Shown here: positions 1-10,440 of the stretch, piece after piece
How the letters are laid out: each line of letters starts with the position of its first letter
Numbering within the stretch: the first letter of the stretch is position 1
Origin: Phialocephala subalpina
Lineage: Eukaryota > Ascomycota > Leotiomycetes > Helotiales > Mollisiaceae
Reading direction: 5' to 3'
Length of the DNA stretch: 64,000 bases
Assembly (NCBI GenBank): GCA_900073065.1
Contig: FJOG01000002.1
Span: forward strand, 504,800 to 568,799
Made by a program: the position numbers and the translations under genes
Notes under the pieces: model-generated
The model's database searches: none
Seen by the model: the letters and a program-made list of their open reading frames with translations, nothing else
What the model was told of the DNA's origin: nothing

Positions 1-259
1 TTGCGTGGATAGCAGTGCATTATTTTGCATAACTGTGCAATTTTACTCATGAATATTCTATTCTATGCGATATAATTGGTGGACACACTTGCGCCCCTGA
101 GAGGAGGTGAAGCCACTCTTCTCCTCCCTGGTCCCAGTAATGGACGGCGACCCTTGGGTGGGGACGAGATGCTGCTGGGGAGGGGTCGACAGCAAGCCAA
201 TCCTGAGCCTAAATGGTTAATAAAACCACCTCCTGACTTGCCTGTCGTGCGCCGGCCGG

Positions 260-592
260 TTACTTCGTACACATGAAGCTGTTTGCTGTGGGTTTGGTCG
301 ATAGCGTTCGAGCTACACTGGGAGCAGGAAAGGTCTCGTAGACTTTCTTTTGATAGACCGGATGGTTCAGCGCCAACGTGGGGTAGCTTGTCTCGTCTTC
401 AGCACTTCCAATCTCCTGGATTACGAACGTCAACTTGCAATTTCGTATTGGGAATTGCCTGAGGAATATCAAACGGTTGGGTGGATACAATTCTATCTCG
501 ATCTTCACGGCTTCTGACTCGACCGATATTTGTACGATGAGATGGCGGTGAGGTACATAATCTGCGTGCATGATGCCGTGGTCACTGAGATG
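260..592 (-). CDS. possible small hypothetical protein
   Basis: An open frame of about 110 codons runs on the minus strand, read here only approximately. I recognise no family. It has no signal peptide, membrane segment or Cys motif, and is moderately rich in Ile, Val and Glu. The longest open frame begins with GTG (at 610), so the true start would be an internal ATG or lie in an upstream exon. The 5' side (611-1114) shows no obvious partner exon. It could be part of a spliced gene or a chance open frame, so it is listed only as a candidate. Confidence 0.22.
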   Translation of the reverse strand, partial: HLSDHGIMHADYVPHRHLIVQISVESEAVKIEIELYPPNRLIFLRQFPIRNCKLTFVIQEIGSAEDETSYPTLALNHPVYQKKVYETFPAPSVARTLSTKPTANSFMCTK

Positions 593-610
593 ATAGGGGC
601 ACAGGGACAC

Positions 611-1114
611 AACAGGGATTAGATCTTGGGCAGCAGTGGTGATGGGACGAGGGACGACGCAGTATATTTATATTAATCAGCTATAGAACACGGTGATCCA
701 ACCGGCCCGGACATCTTGAAACATATAGAAATTGTAAACGTATGAAGCGCTTGCGAGTCTTGCGAGAATTCTCTACTTCCATGTGTTGAGTACTGTCTCT
801 GCAGATCACAGACGTCACAGAGCCTTATCCGGAGCTTTGCTCCTGAGTTCCTTGCTTGAACCTTATGTTCCCTATCGCACTGCAAATGGAAATCTGGCTG
901 CGTACCTGCGCATAGCACACCGGATTATCAAGCCATCGAATCCCAATTGGTGACGAAGCACGTGTTGAAGAATTTAAGCCGTTCTATGCCAAGCCAATGA
1001 TCTGCACCAACTCTCAGCCTTGTCCATTCCCAAAACATCGCAACGCCTTTTAAAACTCAGCCTCAACCTCAGCTCTTCCAGGTTCTGAACTATTGAGACG
1101 AAGAAGCATATGAG
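611..1114. other. intergenic, 5' side of MED31
   Basis: No convincing coding sequence. The stretch immediately before 1115 is the presumed promoter and 5' UTR of the MED31 gene. No repeats or RNA genes were seen. Confidence 0.4.
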
Positions 1115-1569
1115 ATGGCGTCTTCGCATGATGTCGATATGACAGGCAATCAGACGCCGCCACCAATCCCGTCCGAGGAGCCCAAATATGGAGGCTTCAC
1201 TAGATTCGAGATTGAGCTCGAGGTATGTCCCTTACATCCTGTTGCAAGGCAATAGCGCATAAATCTACTGCTTTGAACCCAGGCTAACCCATGTGCCAGT
1301 TCGTCCAATCTCTTGCCTCGCCTCTCTACCTCAATCACCTCGCCGCGATGAAATATTTCGAGAACGAAGCATTCGTCGAGTACCTCAAATACCTACAATA
1401 CTGGTCACATCCTCCATACTCCAAGTATCTACTGTATCCTGGACCAACGCTCAAGAATCTAGAACTTCTGCAAGTAAAGGAATTCAGGCGTGATATCATC
1501 AGTCCAGATGTGGTAGCAAGACTGTTCGAGGAGGGTGTGAAGAAAGGGACGGAGGGACCGGGAAGTTGA
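1115..1569 (+). CDS. MED31: Mediator of RNA polymerase II transcription subunit 31
   Basis: Two exons, 1115-1222 and 1300-1569, give a 125-aa protein. Mediator subunit 31 (Soh1) is a small subunit of the middle module of the nuclear Mediator complex, which links transcription factors to RNA polymerase II. Exon 1 ends in RFEIELE and exon 2 resumes at FVQSLASPLYLNHLA, the family's most conserved stretch. It is followed by the characteristic YLKYLQYW and YPGPTLKNLELLQ motifs. The intron (1223-1299) starts GTATGT and ends GTGCCAG; an earlier AG at 1281-1282 would break the conserved join. The start is the first ATG that keeps the frame. The gene converges on RPC11, with about 365 bp between the stop codons. 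Length matches other fungal MED31 proteins (about 110-150 aa). The gene looks intact. Confidence 0.95.
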
Positions 1570-1933
1570 AGAAGGAAAGAAGAACAACACAACTAGCATC
1601 TGCGATGGCTTTATTGTCGCAGCAGATCTGCTGAATGCTTTTGGCGGACAGTGGACTTTATGATACCCAGATACGTGGCGTTTACGGACAATGGAGCGGA
1701 AGGGTAAGGTCTTCAATATATTGGACATTTATACATCAATAATGTCCCTCCCTCTAGCATTTTCTTATGCCAAATTCTGCCTGCCAAGTGATGCCCACGG
1801 ATATCTCCCATACGCCTCGCTGAATCGCAAGCAAACAAAAGTAAAGCTCCTCCCTCCCACCCTCATTCAACACTTCTCCAGCCTCCAAGCTAACTCTCCA
1901 TCCGTCCACATAATCTGCAGCTCGACCCAGCAC

Positions 1934-2431
1934 TCAATTCTCTCTCCACCGATTCCCACAAGTCATACACTATTCAATCATTAGCCTCTTTCCCATCCCA
2001 TCTCCCCCCTCCCCTTCCCAAATTCCCTCCACCCCAATCCCATCCCTCCCCAGTGCACAAAACTCACCTTATAAAACGCCGTCATAGGCTCATCAGCACT
2101 CCTAATCTGCACCTGAAAGAACGCCGCTACACTACCATCACACTCCTCCTTCGGACACTGAACCTGCATCTTATCTGCATTATCCCACGCTCCGGGTCCA
2201 CCAAAAACATCCTCTCTCTCCTTTCTCGCGAAATTCTTGCGCTCAAAATACCGTTTGGTGATGATGTATTGGTACGGGCATGTTTGGCATTCGAGACGAT
2301 TGACCGGGGAGTTGTCTTCGGGGGAGGCGGTTTGGGAGACGGTTAGGACGTTGCTGCAGGAGGGGCAGACTGTGGTGGGGTTAGTTGAAAGGTTTGGAGA
2401 AGGATGGGAAGGAAGAGGTACAGAGTAGCAT
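1934..2431 (-). CDS. RPC11: DNA-directed RNA polymerase III subunit RPC11 (TFIIS-like zinc ribbon subunit)
   Basis: Three exons on the minus strand: 2422-2431 (10 nt), 2068-2369 and 1934-1969, giving 115 aa. RPC11 is the Pol III subunit needed for intrinsic RNA cleavage, termination and reinitiation. The N-terminal zinc ribbon is assembled as MLLFCPSCSNVLTV plus CQTCPYQY. The middle contains EDVFGGPGAW. The C-terminal TFIIS-like ribbon contains QIRSADEPMTAFYK, which carries the acidic pair of the cleavage hairpin, then CMTCGNRWREN and stop. The last 11 residues come entirely from the terminal exon. The tiny first exon encodes only M-L-L plus one base, but is strongly supported because it restores the conserved start. 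The gene is head-to-head with the ankyrin gene at 2884. It appears intact and single copy. Confidence 0.93.
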
Positions 2432-2883
2432 CTTGACTTTGATTTTGGAGATGTAGAGGAAGCTGAGACTGAATTGCGCAATTACTTGTTCGTTTCAAAG
2501 TGTTTCTCGACACAAAGACAAGCCCTCGAAATCCTGACTCAAAAGTTTCTCCAACCCAAAAATATATCACAATCACGGGAAAATGAAACACCGACCCGAC
2601 CCCTCGCTTCGTCCCGAATTTGGACATCGAAGCGCCTCAGCATGAAGCTTCATCTTGTTCGCACAGCCCTGTTCTCTTCTTGACATTTCTCCTATACCCT
2701 CTCTTCCAAAACTCGTACCATCAAGTTCCCATCGCCCTTCTCGAATCCTCTACATTTGCAGCAAGAAAGCAGTTTTCAAGTGCTGAAACCTGCTACGTCA
2801 ACTAGGCACGCGCATACTCGTCCGCGCAAGCGCTCTCACACCTCCAATCTTCGAATTCAGAGAAAGAGAGAGAATCGCACAAG

Positions 2884-3888
2884 ATGGCAGACATCAGATC
2901 ACACCCCGAGCAAGACGAGGAGCACGAGGTTTGTCTTTCCCTCTCTTCCGCCATCTTCCTAAAACTCTGCCCCACCATCCCGCCTTTCCAAGCCTCACTT
3001 CCATAATTTCTACAGCTTTTGACTGGGGATGGGATGCTGATTATTGGGAATAGGGTGCCTCCCCAGGCGAACTCCTCATCGAAGCCGCCCGCCGAAACAA
3101 CACCGATCTCCTGAAAGAAGTTATCGACGGCTGCAAAAGCGAAGAGGAAGCTGCCAAGCTGCTGAATGAGACGAAGACTGTGTTAGGGAACTACGTGTAT
3201 CATGAGGCTGCTTTACGGGGGAACTGTATGTCTGCCTCCTCTCCACCCTATCCCAAATCCTCGCCGAGGACATTGTCATAAGTAAATTTCAGGAAGGGAA
3301 GAGGGAGAGGGAGTTTTGAGTTTGCGTGTGAGAAAGTGTAAGAGCTGACAGAGACTTGATAGATGAAATCATAGACGCCCTCCTCGACCACCCCGGCTTC
3401 GAATGCGACCCCATCTCCCGCATCGAAGGCGACACCCCCCTCCACTCCGCAATCCGCTACATCAACACCATGTTCTCCGAATCTCCCTCGAACCAAGACA
3501 TACAAAACTTCGCCTCCGAGTTAATATCTATGATGATTGAAGCTGGTAAGCTCTCCCTCGCTCCATCCTAATATCCCCCTCCTCACGAATCAAGACACTC
3601 ACTAACTCGAATTCTCTCCCCATAGGTTCCGATCCAAAACTAAAAAACAAAGCCAACCTAACACCCTACCAACTAGTCGACCCCCGAAACGAGAAACTCC
3701 GCCAACAAATCCAAGACGCGATTGATGTTGAGACTATGAGAGGAGATTATATCGAGACGAGGGATGAGTATGATGAGGTGGTGGATGGTGATGTGGGGAG
3801 TGCGAGTGATAGTGATTTTGATCCGGAGGAGTATCGGAGGGAGAAAGAACGGAGGGATAAGGCGAAGAGGGAGAATGGTGGAGCATGA
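2884..3888 (+). CDS. small ankyrin-repeat protein (YCR051W-like)
   Basis: Four exons (2884-2928, 3054-3225, 3354-3545, 3626-3888) give 223 aa. The frame is kept across three introns of typical fungal size. Ankyrin-like helices are visible in GELLIEAARRNNTDLLKEV, then NYVYHEAALRGN, then GDTPLHSAIRY and ANLTPYQLVDPRN. The C-terminus is strongly acidic then basic (DSDFDPEEYRREKERRDKAKR), with no repeats. Length and layout resemble the small, uncharacterised fungal ankyrin protein typified by yeast YCR051W, but that assignment is from memory and tentative. No signal peptide or membrane segment is visible, so a cytosolic or nuclear location is expected. It shares a 450-bp divergent promoter with RPC11. 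Confidence 0.8.
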
Positions 3889-5318
3889 ACGGGGAGGGAG
3901 TGAGCGATTGATGAGACATGCCGGGAAATATATCTGGGGAATGGGAGCTGGGGCTTTATGATGGAGGCTGTAAACTGTTGGATCTTCGAGGCGTTGCTTG
4001 CATAGCGGGGTGGTCTCCGCCATTTCCTTCAGTCCATTCCGGTTGCTCCATTTCAAGACCAACAACAATTCACAGGGAAGAAGCTACAGATTTCGACATG
4101 GGAGAATTGGGAAGTTAGAGGCGTCAGAAAAGGATTACTTGTTTGTACGTTACCCTTTTTACAGCTGGGTTGTGGAGATAGATATCATTTCAGCGCCAAT
4201 CAAAGTTTCGAAACCCGATTCGTTCAGATATCTTCTCAGTCCTTGAAAGCAACATCAGAAGCTCAAGGTTGGAACTTCTCTTTTACTTGTCACTTTGCTA
4301 CCACATGTCAAACTCCTAACCTTAGTACTCTTATCTCTAGGTTAGCGAGAACTCTCTATTTACCTCGAGACTTTCCACTCCGAGGCCATGAGACCTAATC
4401 GTAGATCCCTAACGCCGCCGTCACATCCTTCACTCTGCTTTTCAGCGGCTCCATCCAACCAACAGGCTGAGGATAAAGAAGGCATTCTCGATCTCGAGAC
4501 TCCATGAGAAGGTAGACAAGAAGAACTTTGCCATGTTTACGGGCAAGGTCGTTTCGATCGAGGGGACTTCTTTGGACATTTGGAATTCCGTTTAGTTTTG
4601 TTTTGTTGGCAAGTCAAGTCTCTGGCTCGTTGATTATTGCTTGTTGTTCAGCCTGCTGTCAACCTTCAGTTCCTCGCTCGTCTCGTCTCACTTCTTGTTT
4701 ATTCTCAAGCTCTGCTGTCAACTTGCCATGTGACAACTACATCATGAGTGAGCTTTGCTTTGATTTGATCCAATCCTAAACTGCAACGAGAAAATCGCCT
4801 GTATTAGTAGATAAGAGAATTCGCTCCTTGCTTCGCAAACCCTCGCCACACTGTTGTTGTGCTCCTGTATGTCTGCTTCACTAGCACCTGGCTCAACATC
4901 CTGCAACAGAAACCCCGTACTTCAAAGCTATATATACATCAGCAATCCAAGCCATCTCCCATAAATTTGCAACAAAGTTCTGGCAACGCCAATCATAGCC
5001 CGAGTTGAAGTACTACAGTTCAACCGTTAGAGAAGAAAAGCAGAATCAAGAAAGGAAAGTCGATCTTTAATACTACCTACACCCGACTTTAATCGAGTTC
5101 GAGGCGGCTTTTCGAGAAGGACGCAAGGGGGTTACTCGTTTACTCGCTGGGATCCGGATGTCCGCTGACTCAAGTCAGTATTGCAGTCTTTGGAATCAAA
5201 GATTAACTTGAGTTCATCCCAAATCTCAAGTTCTCAATTGTCCGTAAATTTCAGTATATCTATCTAGGGAAGAATGTCTGTCCCCAGAAGGAACATATCT
5301 TTTTCTCAGAAAGACCTC
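3889..5318. other. intergenic region without recognisable genes
   Basis: About 1.4 kb between the ankyrin gene and the duplicated block at the thaumatin-like 3' end. The open frames here are short, lack family motifs and show no splice-consistent continuation. Some of it is probably 3' UTR of the ankyrin gene. No RNA gene or transposon termini were recognised. Confidence 0.4.
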
Positions 5319-5818
5319 TTTCTCACTATCTGCCGGACATGCAATATTAGTCATGAAAGCATTCATTCGTCTAAAGAAAAAATCTAGGAACTGCAATAGG
5401 GGTATCGTCTCGCATCACATGGGTATCTAAACACATCTACCTCCAACCATCCATCAAGCATCACTTTCCCTTTTCCTTCGAGCCAGCTCTCCAAGTTCCA
5501 TCTCTAAAATCCAACCTTCACAGTCTTGCTATCCATGCACAAAACTCTATGCTCCTAACGTGGCACCATTTCTCACTATCTGCCGGACATGCAATATTAG
5601 TCATGAAAGCATTCATTCGTCTAAAGAAAAAATCTAGGAACTGCAATAGGGGTATCGTCTCGCATCACATGGGTATCTAAACACATCTACCTCCAACCAT
5701 CCATCAAGCATCACTTTCCCTTTTCCTTCGAGCCAGCTCTCCAAGTTCCATCTCTAAAATCCAACCTTCACAGTCTTGCTATCCATGCACAAAACTCTAT
5801 GCTCCTAACGTGGCACCA
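5319..5818. repeat. perfect 250-bp tandem duplication
   Basis: The segment 5319-5568 is repeated immediately as 5569-5818, with no mismatch found by eye across the full 250 bp. The distal copy contains the last codons and stop of the thaumatin-like gene. The proximal copy is therefore a duplicate of the gene's terminal 22 bases plus its 3' flank. Perfect identity implies either a very recent tandem duplication or an assembly artefact. Confidence 0.95.
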
Positions 5819-6925
5819 GTGATTTCCCATCCTCCACCTGAAGGGATGATGAAAGTTGACGTTTGATCATCAAACGCGTAGGAGTAGGCGTCGGGACATA
5901 CTGCTTTTGCGGAGGTGGCGTAGAGATTCGGTGAGCATTTCTTGGGGTCATCGAAATCGCCTGTGCAGCAGTCGGATGGAGAGTTGGTTTTCGAGCAAGC
6001 TGAAAGACAAGGGTCGAAGATTGGACGTTGGATATTATCGTCTGGGTATGGATAGACTCCATCGCCTGGTTTGGTAGGTTGCGTGACTTGGAGATCCCAA
6101 GGACACCAGGAGGCGACCTGGGCATTGGTCTTTGTGCCTTCCCATGGGACTGGGAATGTACCATTGGTGGAATTTCCGTTTTCTCCAGAGGTTGCTGGGT
6201 CTGCGAGCCAACCCGCTGTTCCTATACAAGCGGCATTGGTGAGATTTGGTGGGATGTCTTGGGATGAAGGGTCACTGCTTGGAATGTAGGTTATTCCTAA
6301 AGGAATGTTGTAGCCATCGACGAGAGAGATATCATAGAATGTTTGGGTGCCTCCGCTTCCGCCTGCAAGATCAACTTCGAAGAGAGTAACAGGAGTTGCG
6401 CCCTGAAATGTGTTAGTACATGCACTTTCACTCAATGAGGGGACTACAAACAGTCATGACACAGTCCAAAACTCCACCACAATCTCCAGTATTGCAAGCA
6501 GCACCCCCACCATTGTTCCCATTCAAATTGCTAGCTCGTGTTCCATCTGCATTGAAACTACAATTCGTCCTTCCCCAAACCCTGCCTTGCCAGTCTGGGC
6601 TGACAGTCAAGGATTTGCTGCTACCAGCTGCTAACTCGAATCCGCCAGTACCAGCGCCTGTGCCAGCTTGAGTTCCAATCCCTGGCCAGATAGTCGCCTC
6701 GCAGTTATTGCTGATGATGAGAGGTATGGAGCCGTCTCTCTTCTCGGGAGGACCCCATCTAGCCGGCCTTGGTTTCGGATTGGGATTTCGAGCAAATATT
6801 CGATTCGGGGTATAGGCAGAGGCTGTCGAGGAAAAGTCTAGAAGGGAGAAAGCGAGGAGAAGGAATCGCGTGGGTGCGTATGCGCGCTGCGTGCGAGCAG
6901 TGTTCGTTGATCGCATCTCTACCAT
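5797..6925 (-). CDS. secreted thaumatin-like protein
   Basis: Two exons, 6452-6925 and 5797-6402, give 359 aa. Residues about 21-37 form a hydrophobic signal-peptide core (FLLLAFSLLDFSSTASA), pointing to secretion. The thaumatin-like domain starts near residue 70 with IPLIISNNCEATIWPG and continues with GFELAAGSSKSLTV, WQGRVWGRTNCSF and the Cys-rich CNTGDCGGVLDC. After the intron come TLFEVDLAGG and TFYDISLVDGYNIP, hallmark family motifs, then CLSACSKTNSPSDCCTGDF. Thaumatin-like proteins in fungi are often linked to beta-glucan binding or hydrolysis in wall remodelling; the role here is inferred only from family. The intron is GTTTGT...TTTCAG. The gene is intact. Its last 22 bases lie inside a perfect 250-bp tandem duplication. 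Confidence 0.9.
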
Positions 6926-8084
6926 TCAATCGTCAAGTCGTGATAGCTGTATTCGTTTCTAAGGATCGATATCGAAGAAGGAGGACCTTGACACAGGTAT
7001 ACAAAAGTACAGACAAGGTCCTCTGGAGGCGTCAAACTCTATCGCCCCCGCAGCCAGCCAAGATCTATCCAAGATCAAGGACGCGGGAGGTCCAAGGAAC
7101 CAAGGAGGAAGGTGGACAGCTTCTAGCACAGCCTTGCTGGAGGGATGAAGACTGAGCAATCAGCATCCTCTGACCCAGTACTCCAAAGGATCAGCCAAAG
7201 TGGGAGACGACCTGCATCTCCAATGACGTCGAGTTGTCGTCGCGGGCCGTTGAGCGGTCGAGCTGGGGTTTGAAGGAGTGAGGTTGAAGCAGGGCAATAT
7301 CCCTGTCGCCGCCGAGCCTTGTGAAGGTTCGCGCGCAGGCAACCAGATAAGAGGAGAGATCGCGAGTTATTCAAGAAGTGAGCGATGAGGTTCAAGTGAG
7401 CGTGTATGCCATGTGGGCGTCGATAGGAGAAGACTGAAAGAATGTTTGGCGTTTCATGTAGAGAACTGTTAATGCATTGTTTGGCCAACGAGTCGCGGGA
7501 GAAACATTCACGAACTCTCTTGATGACGCAAGTGCGAGGGGCTTCCCTTCAGTGGTGGATCTTCGGTTGCACCCGAAGTGGGGTTAAGGTTGAGAACGTG
7601 GAAGGAACCATCCTAGCTTAGTACCTTGATTTCGACTTAGGATCGTGGACTTCCTTGAAGAGGTAGCAGATAGAAAGTGACAGGTAAGATTCCTTGATTT
7701 TATGAACATTGAATAACTTGGAAATAAACTATATACCATTGCCTCAAACCCAACGCCTTCTTTGACACTGCATCTGAGACCTTGATGAATCAACGAATCT
7801 TTTGAAATTCCAAGGCTAAACATTTATCAAGTCTCTAGACTATGAATCAACGGATTCCATTACCTTATGTAACGTCCATGAGCATTTATCCACGCCGGCC
7901 ATGTTCCATCTCCCCCAATCGAATCAAATCGCCAAAACCTCATCTCATTTCATCCACTTCTTCTCATATACCAGGAGATGCTCCAAACGTCCACAAATCT
8001 CCATACTAAGTACTCATTCACGGCTGTCTCTCGCCTTCTTCGATGCAAGAAAGAAATTTGTTTGGTGGTATCATTTTGGTGCGA
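6926..8084. other. intergenic, thaumatin-like promoter side and Hsp70 3' flank
   Basis: No convincing gene. The minus-strand frame at 7123-7488 (121 codons) has no recognisable domain and is not supported by splice signals. The region next to 6925 is the likely promoter of the thaumatin-like gene. No repeats or RNA genes seen. Confidence 0.4.
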
Positions 8085-10440
8085 TCACTTGAATCTCGAC
8101 GTGCAGCGTCCCATGACCTCGCCCTGGCACACAAGCTCTGCGTTGAATTCGGATCCGTCAAGTGTCAAGTAGATGTCGAAGTATACACGGTAGAAGGTTC
8201 CTTGGGGGGTGTCCATCCTCTCGAAGTCCTTCTCGAGGTTCTTGCGTGAAAGATCCGAGGTGAGTGTGACAACTTCCTTGACGCCTAGAAAGCCTGTTAG
8301 CTTGTGCTTTTGAACAGCATGTACGAAAACTTACGAGGATCTTTGGTATATTCGGGGCAAACATCGTCATCACAAGCATACAGGATATCCTCGTACATCA
8401 GAGTAGCACCAGGAGCAACTTGTCTGAAGAATGAAACCTTCACAGGCTCTCCAATCTTGACTCTTTGACCCTTCTGCACGAAAATCTGTCGAGTGAACTT
8501 GCATCGATCCTTACCATCCAGGGACGGAACACGGTAGGCTTCCGGATGGTGACCCTCCTTGAATGGTTGAAGAGTTGCCATGAGGTAGTGACGACGAGCA
8601 ACACGAGATGTAACAACCCGTTCGGTGATACCAGCAGTGACGGCTCCCTTGACAATAGCGGCGACGGAATCCATGGGTCTGACAACCTTGGCCTGGAATT
8701 GAGGAGGTACGTGAAGCTTGATCTGTTGGAAGAGATATTCGGAGGCACCGAAACCACCAACAACCAGGACGTTCTGTAATGTCCGGTTCTGTGCTTGGAT
8801 GGCAATGATCTGATTTCTGACCAATTCCAAGATTCTGTTCACAACTGGCTCGAAACATTGCAGAATCTCCTCGTTTGTGAAGGTCATGTAACCTTCCTCG
8901 ATACCAGCTTCCGGGAACTCGGCTTCAATACCAACATCCACAGCCCATTTCTGGTTGTTGTTACGGAAATCGGCCTTGATTCTGTTCTCGAAGTCCATGA
9001 TACATTTCGCGTAAACTCTGCCGGCGGTTTTTGATCCATCTGGCAGCTTCATTTTTCGAATCTTGGTTCGGAGAATGTTGCTGAAATTTCGGTTCAGGGC
9101 AGTTGATCCACAAGAGTCACCAGAACCTGCTGTGCACTCAGAAACTGTGAAAGGAGACTCTTCCTCAACCTCGTAAGCGATCAAATCGACAGTTCCACCA
9201 CCACAATCGACAATCAGCACCGCATCGTGGACCTTGAGATTCAGGAGACCAGCTTTTGAACAGAACAAGGCAGCAGCTTCGGGCTCAGTGATGAGTGTCA
9301 GTCTGTTGTCGTTCTCATCACGCAGGAAACCAGCTTGAATAGCTGCAGCACGAGTTGCAGCCTTTCCAGCGTCGTTCCAGATGGCAGGGACTGTGAGGTA
9401 GTATCTGATATTCCGCTCTTCTCTGTTGAAGACCTCTCCAAGCGTCTTTTGCAGCTGACTTCGCATGGCTTGTCGAAGCTTGAAGAGATAATCTGCCGCC
9501 ACATCGATTTCTGACTTTCCGGGTGGAAGGGGAGGAAGGTTGATAGGGTCGATATATGTGTTTCCGGAAAGCATGAGCTGGAGCTTGAACCACTCAACCT
9601 TTTGCACACCTGGCTTTGGGTAACCAGTGGGTGCCAAAGCATCAGCGATATCAGGTCCCCATCCTACAACCTTCTGGTATTGATCGTAGTATAGCACAGT
9701 AGGAATCTGCATTTGTCAGCTCGAGAACCCGCTGCCAGAAATTATGAAACTTTACCTTCTGCTTCGTGTATGATCCAGCTCCAGGCCATTCTGTGATAAT
9801 ATCTTCCTTTGCTTCTGTGTTCGTTGCGAAGGCAAAAGCGACACCGGAGAAGGTGGTTCCCTATAGCGGGGTCAGACATTATCTCTTTGTGTGATAAGGA
9901 AGTACTTACAAAGTCGATACCGACAATGAGTTGTGCTTTACTTCTGCCGGCTCCCTCGACCTCGACTGCATTATTGCGGTTGGCGTATTGTTGTGCAGCC
10001 ATGCTGTTGCCAGCTGGAACTGGAGCGCCGTATTGTGGAGGTCCGTACTGAGGAGGTCCGCCTGCTGGAGGAGGTGCACCCATTCCGCCAGCTGGATGTC
10101 CTGGAGGATAGCCAGCAGCAGCAGTGTTGATCGGAGGAGGCCCACCCATCACTTGCGACGGCGGTGTACGAGGATTACCCGCCATCGGGCTCTGGGTCCG
10201 CCCAACTGCCGCTGGAGCGGGTGCGTAATTGTTTGTATAGCTCGGTGGTCGCCCACCTGGACCTGGGTGGTTCATGGGGAGACTTGTCGTCGACGACGAG
10301 GCTGTTGAGGGGATAATGGGTCTGCCAGATAGCTGGGGCGCAGAGGAGGTGGGGTTCTGAGCGATCGTAGGTGTGTTGGCGCTTGACTTGCGTTTGGAAC
10401 CGAATCCAAGGCCTTTAAAGCGGGAGTTCATAGAACTCAT
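8085..10440 (-). CDS. Hsp70-family ATPase with proline/glycine-rich N-terminus
   Basis: Four exons on the minus strand (9910-10440, 9756-9860, 8335-9706, 8085-8284) give 735 aa. Residues 1-170 are low-complexity Pro/Gly/Gln/Ser-rich. An actin-like ATPase domain follows. The phosphate-1 motif GIDFGTTFSG spans the first intron at about residue 174. The phosphate-2 motif IVDCGGGTVDL is near residue 385 and the adenosine motif VLVVGGFGASEYL comes later. ITEPEAAALF is the usual Hsp70 segment. The final exon adds about 66 residues ending CQGEVMGRCTSRFK. This is the divergent HSPA12-like Hsp70 group common in filamentous fungi rather than a canonical SSA-type chaperone: no EEVD tail is present and the substrate domain is short. 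Substrate and pathway are unknown. Frame is maintained throughout and the gene looks intact. Confidence 0.9.
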
